From Streptomyces ferrugineus (GTDB lineage: Bacteria; Actinomycetota; Actinomycetes; Streptomycetales; Streptomycetaceae): a DNA stretch of 64,000 nt. The first letter of the stretch is position 1. The number at the start of each line of letters is the position of its first letter. Under the pieces are notes generated by a model. That model was not told the origin of the DNA. It was given only the letters and a program-made list of their open reading frames with translations, and searched no databases. A program made the translations under genes and the position numbers. The stretch covers positions 7,502,001-7,566,000 of the forward strand of contig NZ_CP063373.1 in NCBI RefSeq assembly GCF_015160855.1, in the 5' to 3' direction. Shown in pieces: positions 28,319 to 37,228 of this stretch.

Positions 28319-29608
28319 ATGACCACCGAGGAGGAGAAGACCAGGCCGACGGCAGCGAGGGCCAGGCGGGCCGTCGTCGGCAGGCTGTCCTGGGGACTGG
28401 CCGACCAGGCGGCCTCCAGCATCGGCAACTTCCTGGTGGGGATGTACGTGGCACGCTCGCTGGGGCTGGCCGCGTTCGGCGCGTTCACCCTGGTCTGGGT
28501 GACCTACGGCGTGGTGCTGAACGTCTCCCGCGGGCTCGCCTCCGATCCGCTCGTGGTGCGCTTCAGCGGCGTGCCGGACGCGTCCTGGCGTGCGGCGACG
28601 GCCCGGGCGTCGGGTACCGCGCTGGGCGTCGGTGCCGTCATCGGCGTGGTGTCCGTGGCGGTCGGGCTGAGTCTCGGAGGCCGGTTGGGGGGAGCGTTCG
28701 TCGGCCTCGCCATCGTGCTGCCGGGGCTGCTCCTGCAGGACGCCTGGCGATTTGCGTTCTTCGCCGCGGGCGCCGGGCGGAAGGCGTTCGTCAACGACGT
28801 CGTGTGGGGCGTCGCGCTCGTCCCTGCCTTGGTGATGGCGGCCAAGGCAGGCAGCGTGGCGGGCTTCGTGCTCGCCTGGGGCGGGTCCGCCGCGGTGGCC
28901 GCGGGGTACGGCTGCTTCCAGTCCGGTATCCGGCCCAGGCCGGCCCTGGCGCGGGCGTGGCTGCGCGAGCAGCGCGACCTCGGCTACCGGTACCTGGTCG
29001 AGAACGTCAGCCTCAGCGGGGCGAGCCAGCTGCGGGCGTACGGGCTCGGCGCGATCGCCGGGGTCGGCGCGGTGGGTGCGGTCCGGGGCGCCGAACTCCT
29101 GCTCGGCCCGTTCCTCGCCGTGCTGATGGGCCTTTCGCTCGTCACCGTACCGGAGGCGGCACGGGTGCTGCGGCAGGCCCCGCACAAGCTGGGCAGGTTC
29201 TGCGGTCTGCTCTCCGGCGCGCTGGCCGCCGCCGCGCTGCTGTGGGGCGGCGCGCTGCTCCTGGTGCCGGACTGGGCCGGCGAGCACCTGCTCGGCCAGG
29301 TCTGGGACTCCGCCGCCCAGCTCATCGTGCCGATCTCGCTCGGCGTCTGTGCCGTCAGCTTCGGCGTCGGCGCGGCGGCAGGGCTGCGCGCGCTCGCCGC
29401 GGCCGAGCGCAGCCTGCGCTGCCAGCTGTTCGCCTCCGCCTGCTACGTCGGCGGCGGCCTCGCCGGGGCGGCCGCGGCCGGCGCGGTCGGCTCGGCCTGG
29501 GGCGTCGCCGCCGCGAACGCCTGCGGCTCCGCCGTGTGGTGGCTGCATCTGCGGGCCGCCCTGCGCGAGCGCCACCACAACTCCGTTCCCGAAGTGAGGA
29601 CTTCATGA
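28319..29608 (+). CDS. Polysaccharide flippase (Wzx-like)
   Basis: A 429-aa protein with about twelve hydrophobic segments and a Gly/Ala-rich N-terminus (GLADQAASSIGNFLVGMYVA), typical of the MOP-exporter polysaccharide biosynthesis family. It would flip the lipid-linked repeat unit across the membrane for polymerisation by the Wzy-like protein at 20860. ATG 28319 lies 5 bases after the previous stop. The gene pair Wzx/Wzy with Wzz homologues defines a Wzy-dependent pathway. Confidence 0.85.
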   Translation: MTTEEEKTRPTAARARRAVVGRLSWGLADQAASSIGNFLVGMYVARSLGLAAFGAFTLVWVTYGVVLNVSRGLASDPLVVRFSGVPDASWRAATARASGTALGVGAVIGVVSVAVGLSLGGRLGGAFVGLAIVLPGLLLQDAWRFAFFAAGAGRKAFVNDVVWGVALVPALVMAAKAGSVAGFVLAWGGSAAVAAGYGCFQSGIRPRPALARAWLREQRDLGYRYLVENVSLSGASQLRAYGLGAIAGVGAVGAVRGAELLLGPFLAVLMGLSLVTVPEAARVLRQAPHKLGRFCGLLSGALAAAALLWGGALLLVPDWAGEHLLGQVWDSAAQLIVPISLGVCAVSFGVGAAAGLRALAAAERSLRCQLFASACYVGGGLAGAAAAGAVGSAWGVAAANACGSAVWWLHLRAALRERHHNSVPEVRTS

Positions 29609-30552
29609 CCGCGCAACCCAGGCTGAGCATCGGCCTGCCCGTCTACAACGGCGAGGAGTACCTCGCCGAGTCGCTCGACGCCCTGCTCGGCCAGACCTAC
29701 GAGGACTTCGAGCTGGTCATCTCCGACAACGCCTCGACCGACGGGACCCAGGAGATCTGCCGCAAGTACGCAGCCCAGGACCCCCGCATCCGGTACATCC
29801 GGCTGGCCCGGAACATCGGTGCCGCGCCCAACCACAACTACGTGTTCACCGAGTGCCGCGGCGAGCTGTTCAAGTGGGCCTCGCACGACGACCTGTACGC
29901 CCGGGACCTGCTGCGGCGCTGCGTCGAGGCGCTGGACGAGCGGCCGGACGTAGTCCTCGCCCACGCCGACCAGGCGGTCATCGACGGCGACGGCAAGGTG
30001 AAAGTCCCGTACGACTACACGCTCGCCACCGCCTCCCCGCACGCGCCGGAGCGCTTCCGCAGCTTCCTGTTCGAGCCCGGCGGCGACGACTTCTACGGCG
30101 TGCTGCGGGCCGACATGCTGCGCAAGGTCAGGCCGCACGACAGCTACCACCACGCGGACCGCACGTTCGTCGCCCAGATCGTCCTGCAAGGCCCCTTCCA
30201 CCAGGTGCCGGAGCTGCTGTACTTCCGCCGCGACCACCCCACCCGCGCCGAGCGGGCGAACCCGTCCAAGCGCTCCCGGTGCGTCAACCTGGACCCGCGC
30301 CGGGCAGGCCCGCTGCACCCGACGCCCCGGTTGCTCGCCGAGTACGTCTGGGGTTTCGTCTCGGTGATCCGGCGGGCGCCGTTGTCCCCGACCGACCGGC
30401 GCGCGTGCTACCGCCACCTGGCCTCATGGATGGCCAGCCGGGTCCGGCCGGGCGCCGGCGAGCGGGTCGAGGACCGCGCCCCGGTCGACCCGGGTCGACT
30501 CACCGTCTCCGTCGACGCCCTCGTCGCCGGCCGTGAAGGGAGGCAGGCGTGA
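29605..30552 (+). CDS. Glycosyltransferase family 2
   Basis: A 315-aa GT-A inverting glycosyltransferase. It shows SIGLPVYNGEEYLAESLDAL, LVISDNASTDGT and the DxD-like region WASHDDLYARDLL. It adds a sugar from a nucleotide donor on the cytoplasmic side. ATG 29605 overlaps the flippase stop in an ATGA. The C-terminal 60 residues are Arg/Pro-rich and less conserved in appearance. Confidence 0.9.
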   Translation: MTAQPRLSIGLPVYNGEEYLAESLDALLGQTYEDFELVISDNASTDGTQEICRKYAAQDPRIRYIRLARNIGAAPNHNYVFTECRGELFKWASHDDLYARDLLRRCVEALDERPDVVLAHADQAVIDGDGKVKVPYDYTLATASPHAPERFRSFLFEPGGDDFYGVLRADMLRKVRPHDSYHHADRTFVAQIVLQGPFHQVPELLYFRRDHPTRAERANPSKRSRCVNLDPRRAGPLHPTPRLLAEYVWGFVSVIRRAPLSPTDRRACYRHLASWMASRVRPGAGERVEDRAPVDPGRLTVSVDALVAGREGRQA

Positions 30553-31748
30553 GGACTCCGGTACGCGTCGGGCTGTTCGGCCTGCTCGGCTCCGGCAACC
30601 TCGGCAACGACGGCTCGCTCGAGGCCGTGCTCGGGTACCTCCGCGCCGAGCACCCGGAGGCGGTCGTGGACGCGCTGTGCGGCGGACCCGAGGTCGTATC
30701 GGCCCGGTACGGCATCCCCGCGACGCGGCTGAACTGGTACAGCGGCGAGTACCGGACCGCGTCGAGCGTGGGCGCGATCGCCGGGAAGGGTCTGGGCAAA
30801 CTCGTCGACGCCGTCCGCACCGCAGCCTGGGTGCGCCGGCACGACGTGGTGATCGTGCCGGGCATGGGCGTCCTGGAGGCCACGCTGCCGCTGCGCCCGT
30901 GGGGCTTCCCGTACTCGCTGTTCCTGCTCTGCGCGAGCGGCCGGGTGTTTCGCACCCGGGTCGCGCTGGTCAGCGTCGGCGCCTCCGCGATCAGCCACCG
31001 GGCGACCCGAGCCCTGGTGCGCTGGTCGGCGCGGCTGGCCACGTACAGGTCGTTCCGGGGCGCCATGTCCCGCGACGCGATCCGGGCGATGGGCGTGGAC
31101 ACCGCGCGCGACGAGGTCTGTCCGGACCTCACGTTCGCCCTGCCGACCCCGCGCGCGAGCGCGCCCGCGGACCCGCCGGGCCCGGTCTGCGTCGGCGTGA
31201 TGGACTTCCACGGCGGCAACGACGAGCGCGCCCGGGCCGAGGAGATCCACCGACGCTACCTCGACGGGACGACCCAGTTCGTCCGCGCGCTGGTCGAGGA
31301 CGGCAGGCCGGTCCGGCTGCTCATCGGCGACGAGCTCGATGCGCCGGTGGCCGCCGCGATCCTCGACGCGGTGGGCTCGCCGCTCGTCACCGCCGCCGAG
31401 GCGACCTCGCTCGCCGACCTCATGAAGGAGGCGGCGGCTGCCGACGCCGTGGTGGCGACCCGCTACCACAACCTGGTCTGCGCGGTGAAGGTCGGCACGC
31501 CGACGCTCGCGCTCAGCTATTCGGCGAAGAGCGACGTGCTGATGGCGGAGATGGGCCTCGGCGCGTACTGCCACCCGGCCCGCGAGGTCGACGTCGACCA
31601 GCTGCTCGAGCAGTTCCGGGCGCTGGAGAAGCGATCGGCGGAGCTGCGGCGGGTCCTCGCCGAGCGGAACCTGGCCGCTGTCCGGCGCGTGGAACACCAG
31701 CTCACCGCCTTGACCGCGTCCCTGTTCCCGGCGACGGAGGCCTCATGA
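30549..31748 (+). CDS. Polysaccharide pyruvyl transferase family
   Basis: A 399-aa protein from GTG 30549. It contains GLFGLLGSGNLGNDGSLEAV at the N-terminus and TRYHNLVCAVKVGTPTLALS near the C-terminus, both signatures of the PS_pyruv_trans family. The enzyme adds a 1-carboxyethylidene (ketal pyruvate) group to a sugar, giving the polymer an additional negative charge. Coupled to the neighbours by 4-base overlaps. Confidence 0.9.
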   Translation: MRTPVRVGLFGLLGSGNLGNDGSLEAVLGYLRAEHPEAVVDALCGGPEVVSARYGIPATRLNWYSGEYRTASSVGAIAGKGLGKLVDAVRTAAWVRRHDVVIVPGMGVLEATLPLRPWGFPYSLFLLCASGRVFRTRVALVSVGASAISHRATRALVRWSARLATYRSFRGAMSRDAIRAMGVDTARDEVCPDLTFALPTPRASAPADPPGPVCVGVMDFHGGNDERARAEEIHRRYLDGTTQFVRALVEDGRPVRLLIGDELDAPVAAAILDAVGSPLVTAAEATSLADLMKEAAAADAVVATRYHNLVCAVKVGTPTLALSYSAKSDVLMAEMGLGAYCHPAREVDVDQLLEQFRALEKRSAELRRVLAERNLAAVRRVEHQLTALTASLFPATEAS

Positions 31749-32296
31749 AGGCGACCGAAGTCCCTCAGATCGCCGGGGCGTATCTCTTCGAGCCGACCCC
31801 GTACGCCGACGAACGCGGCTTCTTCTGCCGCACCTTCGACGCCGACGTGGTCCGCTCGGTGGGCCTCGACCCGTGCGCCTTCGTCCAGGACAGCGTGTCC
31901 CGCTCGGTCCGGGGCGTACTGCGCGGGCTGCACCTGCGCTCCGGCACGGGCGAGGCCAAGCTGGTGCGGTGCTCGTACGGAAAGATCTTCGACGTGGTGG
32001 TGGATCTGAGGCCGGCCTCACCGACGTACCGGAACTGGACCTCCTTCGAACTGTCCGGCGAGACACAGGCGACGGTGTACATCCCGGCGGGATGCGCGCA
32101 CGGCTTCCAGGCGCTGACCGAGACCGCCGACACCTCGTACCGGATCGACCGCCCGCACGACCCGGCCGAGGACGTGACGATCGCCTTCGACGATCCGGAG
32201 TTGGCGATCCCCTGGCCGCTGCCGGTCACCTCGATGTCCCAGCGGGACCGGGAGGCGCCGCGCCTCGCCGAGGTCCTGAAACACCAGGAAGGATGA
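31745..32296 (+). CDS. dTDP-4-dehydrorhamnose 3,5-epimerase family (RmlC-like)
   Basis: A 183-aa cupin from ATG 31745. It shows DERGFFCRTFD, VRGVLRGLHLRSG with the catalytic His, YIPAGCAHGFQALTE and a Tyr in TSYRID. Family members epimerise 4-keto-deoxy sugars. As no RmlA, RmlB or RmlD is present in the window, the substrate may be a CDP-4-keto sugar produced by the cluster rather than dTDP-4-keto-rhamnose. The C-terminus is standard. Confidence 0.9.
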   Translation: MKATEVPQIAGAYLFEPTPYADERGFFCRTFDADVVRSVGLDPCAFVQDSVSRSVRGVLRGLHLRSGTGEAKLVRCSYGKIFDVVVDLRPASPTYRNWTSFELSGETQATVYIPAGCAHGFQALTETADTSYRIDRPHDPAEDVTIAFDDPELAIPWPLPVTSMSQRDREAPRLAEVLKHQEG

Positions 32297-32303
32297 AGTC
32301 GGC

Positions 32304-33623
32304 GTGGAAGAGCTCCTCCTCCCCAAGTCACAAGCGGCGAACGAGCAACTGCACACCCTGATCCCCGGAGGCGCTCACACCTACGCCAAGGGCGACGACC
32401 AGTACCCCGAGAACCTGGCCCCGGTCATCAGCCACGGCCGCGGTGCCCATGTGTGGGACATCGACGGCAACCGCTACATCGAGTACGGCTCCGGCCTGCG
32501 CTCGGTCAGCCTCGGCCACGCCCACCCGCGCGTGACCGAGGCGGTACGGCGCGAACTCGACCGCGGCAGCAACTTCGTGAGGCCGTCCATCCTGGAGGTC
32601 GAGGCCGCGGAACGCTTCCTGGCCACGGTGCCGACCGCCGAGATGGTGAAGTTCGCGAAGAACGGCTCCGACGTCACCACCGCCGCGGTCCGCCTCGCCC
32701 GCGCGGTCACCGGGCGCCCGCGGGTCGCCATCTGCGCCGACCACCCGTTCTTCTCCGTCGACGACTGGTTCATCGGCACCACGCCGATGTCCGCCGGCAT
32801 CCCGGCGGCGACCACGGACCTCACCGTGGCGTTTCCGTACGGGGACCTGACCGCCACGGAGGAGCTGCTCACCCGGCACCGGGACGAGATCGCCTGCCTG
32901 ATCCTCGAACCCGCCGGCCACACCGAGCCGCCGCCCGGCTACCTGGCCGGCCTGCGCGAACTGGCCGACCGGCACGGCTGCGTACTGATCTTCGACGAGA
33001 TGATCACCGGCCTGCGCTGGTCCGAGGCGGGCGCTCAGGGCCTGTACGGCGTCGTCCCCGACCTCTCCACGTTCGGCAAGGCACTGGGCAACGGCTTCGC
33101 CGTCTCCGCGCTGGCCGGGCGCCGCGAGCTGATGGAGCGGGGCGGGCTGCGCCACTCCCACGACCGGGTGTTCCTGCTGTCCACCACGCACGGTGCGGAG
33201 ACACACTCCCTGGCAGCCGCGATGGCCGTGCTCACCACGTACGTCGAGGAGGGCACGACCGCCCGACTGCACGCACTCGGCGAGCGGTTGGCCGACGGTG
33301 TCCGCGAGGCCGCGGCCGGCATGGGCGTCGGCGACTATGTCGTCGTCCGGGGCCGGGCCAGCAACCTGGTCTTCGCCACCCTCGACGAGAACGGCCGGCC
33401 GTCGCAGCCGTACCGCACCCTGTTCCTGCGCCGGCTCCTCGCGGGCGGGGTACTGGCCCCGTCGTTCGTGGTGAGCAGCGCGCTCAGCGAGGCCGACATC
33501 GACCGCACCGTCGAGGTGGTGGCCCAGGCATGCGCGGTGTACCGGAAGGCACTGGACGCCGCCGATCCCACGCCCTGGCTGGCGGGACGACCGGTGAAGC
33601 CGGTGTTCCGCCGCTTGGCATGA
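32304..33623 (+). CDS. Glutamate-1-semialdehyde aminomutase-like class III aminotransferase
   Basis: A 439-aa PLP enzyme. It has the cofactor Asp in LIFDEMITGLRW and the Schiff-base Lys in LSTFGKALGNGFAVSALAG. Similarity is to HemL-like proteins, but position at the end of an exopolysaccharide operon argues against haem synthesis. It probably transaminates a keto sugar or supplies an amino compound for decoration. The last gene of the 27-kb run; its stop lies in a direct repeat (TTGGCATGACA twice, 33615-33637). Confidence 0.87.
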   Translation: MEELLLPKSQAANEQLHTLIPGGAHTYAKGDDQYPENLAPVISHGRGAHVWDIDGNRYIEYGSGLRSVSLGHAHPRVTEAVRRELDRGSNFVRPSILEVEAAERFLATVPTAEMVKFAKNGSDVTTAAVRLARAVTGRPRVAICADHPFFSVDDWFIGTTPMSAGIPAATTDLTVAFPYGDLTATEELLTRHRDEIACLILEPAGHTEPPPGYLAGLRELADRHGCVLIFDEMITGLRWSEAGAQGLYGVVPDLSTFGKALGNGFAVSALAGRRELMERGGLRHSHDRVFLLSTTHGAETHSLAAAMAVLTTYVEEGTTARLHALGERLADGVREAAAGMGVGDYVVVRGRASNLVFATLDENGRPSQPYRTLFLRRLLAGGVLAPSFVVSSALSEADIDRTVEVVAQACAVYRKALDAADPTPWLAGRPVKPVFRRLA

Positions 33624-33640
33624 CACTTGGCATGACATGA

Positions 33641-33665
33641 CGTGCCGTGCCGTGCCGTGCCGTGC
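33641..33665. repeat. CGTGC x5 tandem repeat
   Basis: Five perfect copies of CGTGC occupy the gap between two convergent genes, right after an 11-bp direct repeat TTGGCATGACA (33615-33625 and 33627-33637). No stable terminator hairpin is apparent here, so how transcription of the EPS operon ends is unclear. Slippage-prone repeats of this type could vary between strains. Confidence 0.8.
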
Positions 33666-33666
33666 G

Positions 33667-34338
33667 TCAGGGACGCTCCCACCGACCGGCGTCGGCCAAC
33701 CGGTCCACCACCCACGCGGTCGCCGGTACCACCGCCAGCGCGGTGCACCAGCCGCCGATGACGTCGGTCGGGTAGTGCGCCCCGAGGGCGACCTGCGCCC
33801 AGCCCATGGCGGCGCCGGCAACCAGCGCAGCGGCGAGCACGAGTGCGGCGCCGCCCGTCCTGCCGAGGCCGAACCGTCCCGCCGCGAGCAGCGCCACCAC
33901 GAAGGCGAGCGCGGTGAGGAAGGCGGTGTGCCCGCTCGGATAGGACAGGTTGCCCTCGCCATGGATGGTGCGTCCCACCAGGGGCTTGAGCAGCGTCGTC
34001 GTCCCCACGGTCAGGCCGGCACCGGCGACCACGAGCACCGCCGCACGAGGACGCCGAAGCAGCAGACAGCCCGTCACGGCGGCCACGACCAGCATCGCCG
34101 CTCCGACGGGCTCCCCCAGGAAGTCCGTGGCCAGAGCGACGTCCCGCCACGGCGACCCCACACCGCCCACCGCCGCCTGGATCCACCCGTCCACCCTGCC
34201 GGGCTCGCCGCGCCCCGCGTACCGCACCCCGAGCCCGACGACAACCAGCGTGGCGAGGCCCGCGACCACCCCGAGCCACGCGCGCGGCGACGGGGGCAGT
34301 AGCCCTGAAATCGTCTTCCGCCGCCCCCAACTCCCCAC
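33667..34338 (-). CDS. PAP2 superfamily phosphatase, membrane
   Basis: A 223-aa membrane protein with about six hydrophobic helices. The phosphatase motifs are complete: KPLVGRTIHG, YPSGHTAFLTAL and GWAQVALGAHYPTDVIGG. The family dephosphorylates lipid phosphates, including undecaprenyl pyrophosphate. Beside an exopolysaccharide operon a role in carrier lipid recycling is plausible, though it is transcribed in the opposite direction. No close upstream partner is seen. Confidence 0.88.
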   Translation of the reverse strand: MGSWGRRKTISGLLPPSPRAWLGVVAGLATLVVVGLGVRYAGRGEPGRVDGWIQAAVGGVGSPWRDVALATDFLGEPVGAAMLVVAAVTGCLLLRRPRAAVLVVAGAGLTVGTTTLLKPLVGRTIHGEGNLSYPSGHTAFLTALAFVVALLAAGRFGLGRTGGAALVLAAALVAGAAMGWAQVALGAHYPTDVIGGWCTALAVVPATAWVVDRLADAGRWERP

Positions 34339-34384
34339 CCACGAGCCCCCCGTCGTGTCCTGATGATCCGCGTGCCAACACTAC

Positions 34385-34503
34385 GTGGAAGAGGGGCTGT
34401 GCCAGGGCTACGCCTGCTTCGAGCTGGCCGCCGTGGGTGTGACCGGAGAGCTGGAGGTCGACGCCGTGGCGGGGCCCTGGCTCTTTGTGCGGCTGACGGA
34501 CGC
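34385..34503 (+). pseudogene. Gene fragment of unknown origin
   Basis: About 120 bases with coding-like third-position G/C and an open frame reading YVEEGLCQGYACFELAAVGV then TGELEVDAVAGPW, without a start codon or recognisable ribosome binding site. It is cut on the right by the transposase remnant. I do not recognise the family. It looks like the internal part of a gene disrupted by the IS insertion. Confidence 0.4.
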
Positions 34504-34800
34504 CTATGACAGCGGGTCTTGGGCTTTCTGCCGTAGGCGTTCGTAGGGGGTCTGGCTGGCCAGGGCGCCGTGGGGGTGATGGTAGTTGTAGTAGTCCTCC
34601 CACTCCTCCGAGTCGATGCGGTGCGATCGTTCGACCTTGCCGTTCAGCCGCGGGGTCGAGGCTTGATGCGAACGTGCGCTATGCCCTTGTCGAGCAGGTG
34701 CCAGTGGAAGGCCTCAGGCGGGTGCAGTCGTCGATGGCGGTGTACTGGTAGAAGCGCTTCTTGCGGCCGCTCTGGCCGAGCGGCCTCGACCCGTGACGAG
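34504..34800 (-). pseudogene. IS481-like transposase remnant
   Basis: The minus strand encodes RKKRFYQYTAIDDCTRLR, a typical DDE transposase core segment with its catalytic Asp. A gap then jumps to HLLDKGIAHVRIKPR and, after a frame change, LNGKVERSHRIDSEEW, YYNYHHPHGALASQTPYERL and the stop. The N-terminal half and about 100 internal residues are missing and the frame is broken. It is therefore a dead remnant. It marks this stretch as a site of past insertions. Confidence 0.8.
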
Positions 34801-34877
34801 AGGACAACCAGTGCCCTGGGCGACGGTAGGACAGCCAGTACCAGGCACGACGACGGCCCGGCGGACACAATGACGGT

Positions 34878-35756
34878 GTGGACGAGACCCTGGGCACGGC
34901 ACTGCACCGCCGGCGCGACCGCCTCTCCCCCGCCGACGTCGGACTGACCTCACGGCCCGGACGACGCGCGGTGGGGCTGCGCCGCGAGGAACTGGCCGAA
35001 CTCGCCGGACTGTCGGTCGACTACGTGGTCCGCCTGGAACAGGGCCGCGCCAAAAGCCCTTCGGCACAGGTCGTCGCGAGCCTGACCAGGGCACTGCAAC
35101 TGCAGCCCATGGAGCGCGATCACGCCTACCGGCTAGCCGGCCTCCTGCCTCCCCAGGAGGGAACGGTCTCCACCCATGTCCCGGCCGGGGTCCAACGGAT
35201 GCTGGCCCGCCTCGGGGAGTTCCCCGCGGGCGTGTTCAGCGCCGACTGGACCCTGCTGTCCTGGACCCCCGCATGGTCGGTACTGATGGGCGACCCCGGC
35301 GCACGGACACACGCCGAGCGCAACCTGGCACGGGCGGTCTTCGCCACAGGGCCCAGCCGGCTCGCGGCCTGGCCCGTCCTGCCCGACGACGACGCCCTGA
35401 AACCCGCCCTCGTCGCCGACCTGCGCACAGCCCTCATCGACTACCCCCGCGACCGCGGCCTGACCGACCTCGTCGAGGAACTGCGCTCCACCAGCGCGCA
35501 GTTCGCCCGACTGTGGGACGAGGGCACGGTCGGCCCGCACGTCTCGGCCCGCAAGACCGTCGTACACCCCCAGGTCGGCGAGGTGAGGTGCGACTGCGAC
35601 GTGCTCACCGTCCCGGGCTGCGACATCCGACTCGTCGTCTACACGGTGGCAGCAGGATCCACCGACGCGGAAAAGCTGGAGTTCCTACGGGTCACGGGCG
35701 GCACCCGCGCCGACAACTCCTCACCTCCAGGGCCCGGCCTGTTCTCCACACCGTGA
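34878..35756 (+). CDS. XRE-family regulator with MmyB-like domain
   Basis: A 292-aa regulator from GTG 34878. The N-terminal helix-turn-helix (VGLRREELAELAGLSVDYVV) is followed by a C-terminal MmyB-like ligand-binding PAS-type domain (FSADWTLLSWTPAWSVLMG; TVGPHVSARKTVVHPQVG). Streptomyces members often regulate a divergent short-chain dehydrogenase, which is absent here because the upstream area is the transposase remnant. A near-repeat, GGACA-x-CCAGT, occurs twice at about 34802-34841 upstream and might be an operator. Confidence 0.88.
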   Translation: MDETLGTALHRRRDRLSPADVGLTSRPGRRAVGLRREELAELAGLSVDYVVRLEQGRAKSPSAQVVASLTRALQLQPMERDHAYRLAGLLPPQEGTVSTHVPAGVQRMLARLGEFPAGVFSADWTLLSWTPAWSVLMGDPGARTHAERNLARAVFATGPSRLAAWPVLPDDDALKPALVADLRTALIDYPRDRGLTDLVEELRSTSAQFARLWDEGTVGPHVSARKTVVHPQVGEVRCDCDVLTVPGCDIRLVVYTVAAGSTDAEKLEFLRVTGGTRADNSSPPGPGLFSTP

Positions 35757-36140
35757 CCATCGGGACGGCCGGGTGTGCGGATGGGTGCGGTCGCCCCGGG
35801 GTACGGCAGGCGTTCGGTGATTGCGAACGCGCTCTCGCCGCTCGTGCCCAGGTCGTAGACCCAGCCGTTGACCGGATCACAGAGGCCGAAGGCCGCGAAG
35901 CCGTCGCGGTGGTTGTACGGCGTCGTGTTGGCCGCTTCGGCTGCGATCGAGGCGGAGAAGCCGGTCCTGCCGGCCTCGGGGGTGAACACCGGTCGACGGC
36001 GATCCGCTGTCAGCCGAGGCTGAGGCCGAGCCCGCCCCTTCGCGCCCGGGACGCGGGGCGCGTCGTAGGCGACGGCCTCCTCCTCGGTCAGGCCGTCGCC
36101 GGTCACGCTGAGAGCGCCGGCGACCGCCCGCGAACCACGC
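35757..36140 (-). pseudogene. Degraded coding region
   Basis: The minus strand carries coding-like text without a proper gene: PYNHRDGFAAFGLCDPVNGW and YDLGTSGESAFAITERLPYP in the left part, and GLTEEEAVAYDAPRVPG in the right part. The right part resembles the helical segment of haloalkane dehalogenase-like hydrolases (xxAYDAPFP), but catalytic motifs are absent. It runs without a stop into the 3' end of the regulator gene. I interpret it as one or two decayed genes. Confidence 0.35.
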
Positions 36141-36499
36141 ACAGCAGGCACTGCAACTATGCGCCGACCCACTCGGGCGAGAAACGCGTAGTTTCAGTCC
36201 CCCTCCAGGCGAACGACCACTTCCTCTGCTGGGCCCGGTGCGAGGCCGCGCCCGCTCTCCGCCGCATCACCGGCCCCGGCAAGTTCTGCAACCGAAACTC
36301 CGGCACCGCCGTGAATGGGAAAACTTGTCGGCTGGCCATGCGAGTGCCCAGCGGTCGACGCCCCCGAGGCTCGACTACTTGAGGCATGCGCCGGCAGGTC
36401 ACGCCGCCTCAGGCAAGCACACCACCCGCTCGGCCTGTTGGATGGCGGGAAACAGGTCGAGCGACATGCCCGGACTGCAGATCCCCAGGTCAACGCCTG
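36141..36499. other. Non-coding or decayed stretch left of the element
   Basis: No intact gene. The minus strand ends one frame with LFPAIQQAERVVCLPEAA and a stop at about 36402, which looks like the C-terminus of a lost protein. The rest has poor codon bias on both strands. This would be the original chromosome immediately left of the putative integration site. Confidence 0.35.
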
Positions 36500-36562
36500 T
36501 TACTTCACCGGCTCCAAAATCGCCACACACTCCACATGATGCGTCATCGGAAAGGTGTCGAC
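36500..36562 (-). pseudogene. Displaced 3' end of the RNA methyltransferase gene
   Basis: The minus strand encodes VDTFPMTHHVECVAILEPVK and a TAA stop at 36500-36502. The C-terminus of the methyltransferase at 56310-57650 reads FDLFPMTHHVECVAILEPVA and then KGS. The 47 bases 36507-36553 match 56326-56372 at 42 positions, with a perfect 14-base core, in the same orientation. No rest of the gene is present here. This is the pattern left when an element integrates at the 3' end of a gene. Confidence 0.8.
36507..36553. other. Putative attachment site, left (attL)
   Basis: Left copy of the 47-base direct repeat. The identical core CACTCCACATGATG lies at 36528-36541, followed after one mismatch by GTCATCGGAAA. 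Arm-like repeats lie to its right (36570-36592 and 36635-36655). Identity of the crossover point within the core is inferred. Confidence 0.65.
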
Positions 36563-36569
36563 CTGGACA

Positions 36570-36655
36570 GCACATGGCAAAACCGCTGGTCAATCCGGGT
36601 TGTATGGCCCGATCAGCGGTCTCACAGGGGCCATGAGCGTCAAACGAGCGTCACG
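36570..36655 (+). repeat. Left arm-type repeats
   Basis: GCAAAACCGCTGGTCA at 36577-36592 matches GCAAAACCGCAGGTCA at 56297-56312. Further in, GAGCGTCAAACGAGCGTCAC (36635 on) matches GAGCGTCAAATGAGCGTCAC at 56216 on. AGCGTCA units begin at 36636 and 36647, 11 bases apart. Both repeat types flank both att cores on the element side, as integrase arm-binding sites would. Confidence 0.65.
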
Positions 36656-36823
36656 GCCGACGAAGACGACGCCCCCAGACACACGCCGTCGGCTTCAGCG
36701 GGGCAGGTCATCGGCGAGGCGCCACGCACCCGCCTTCGTGGAAGTGCGGCCAGTGATCTCCGCCTCGTGCCACACCCGCGTCGCGGCTCGCCCATCGTCA
36801 CCCGCGCCGCTTCCCCGGACCGC

Positions 36824-36835
36824 CATAATGGACGT
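36824..36835 (+). promoter_or_regulatory. Candidate -10 box for leaderless transcript
   Basis: CATAAT at 36824-36829 ends exactly 6 bases before the ATG at 36836, and no Shine-Dalgarno sequence is present. This spacing would place the transcription start on the start codon. The paralogous gene at 38081 has TACCGT in the same position. No clear -35 was seen. Confidence 0.4.
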
Positions 36836-37228
36836 ATGCCCTCCAGCCCGCAGCACGCCGCACCCGAGTCCGGCGACCTCTCGGTCCCGGTCGCCGAGGA
36901 CCTCGCGTTGTACCGGGAAAAGTTCCGGCTGCGCCTGCCGGAGTCCCTGGACGACCTGCACGGCCCCGCCCAAGGAATCGTCGAGCTGCCGCTGCACATC
37001 GCCTGGTCCGGGATGACCTCGTACGACATGAGCAACCCGCGCCAGCGCATGGGCCTGTACCGCACCATCCTGCACGAGGGCCTGCGCGAGGACCTGCCCC
37101 GCTACCTCAACCACGACCTGCTCCTCCAACTGTGGCCGGTACTGCGCACACTCGTCGGCCGCACGGTACGCACCGTGTGGGAGGACGCCTTTCCCCAGCT
37201 CGCCTCCCGCGCCCGAGCCGCCGCATGA
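36836..37228 (+). CDS. Small protein paired with nucleotidyltransferase (putative antitoxin)
   Basis: A 130-aa protein of unknown family. Conserved features shared with the second copy at 38081 are GPAQGIVELPLHIAWSG, a GLYRTILHEGLR segment and HDLLLQLWPVLRTLVGRTVR near the C-terminus. It has no recognisable helix-turn-helix, signal or membrane segment. Its stop overlaps the nucleotidyltransferase start (ATGA), the usual layout of antitoxin-toxin pairs. In Streptomyces such genes are often labelled transcriptional regulator, but the sequence gives no support for DNA binding. Function by association only. Confidence 0.72.
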   Translation: MPSSPQHAAPESGDLSVPVAEDLALYREKFRLRLPESLDDLHGPAQGIVELPLHIAWSGMTSYDMSNPRQRMGLYRTILHEGLREDLPRYLNHDLLLQLWPVLRTLVGRTVRTVWEDAFPQLASRARAAA

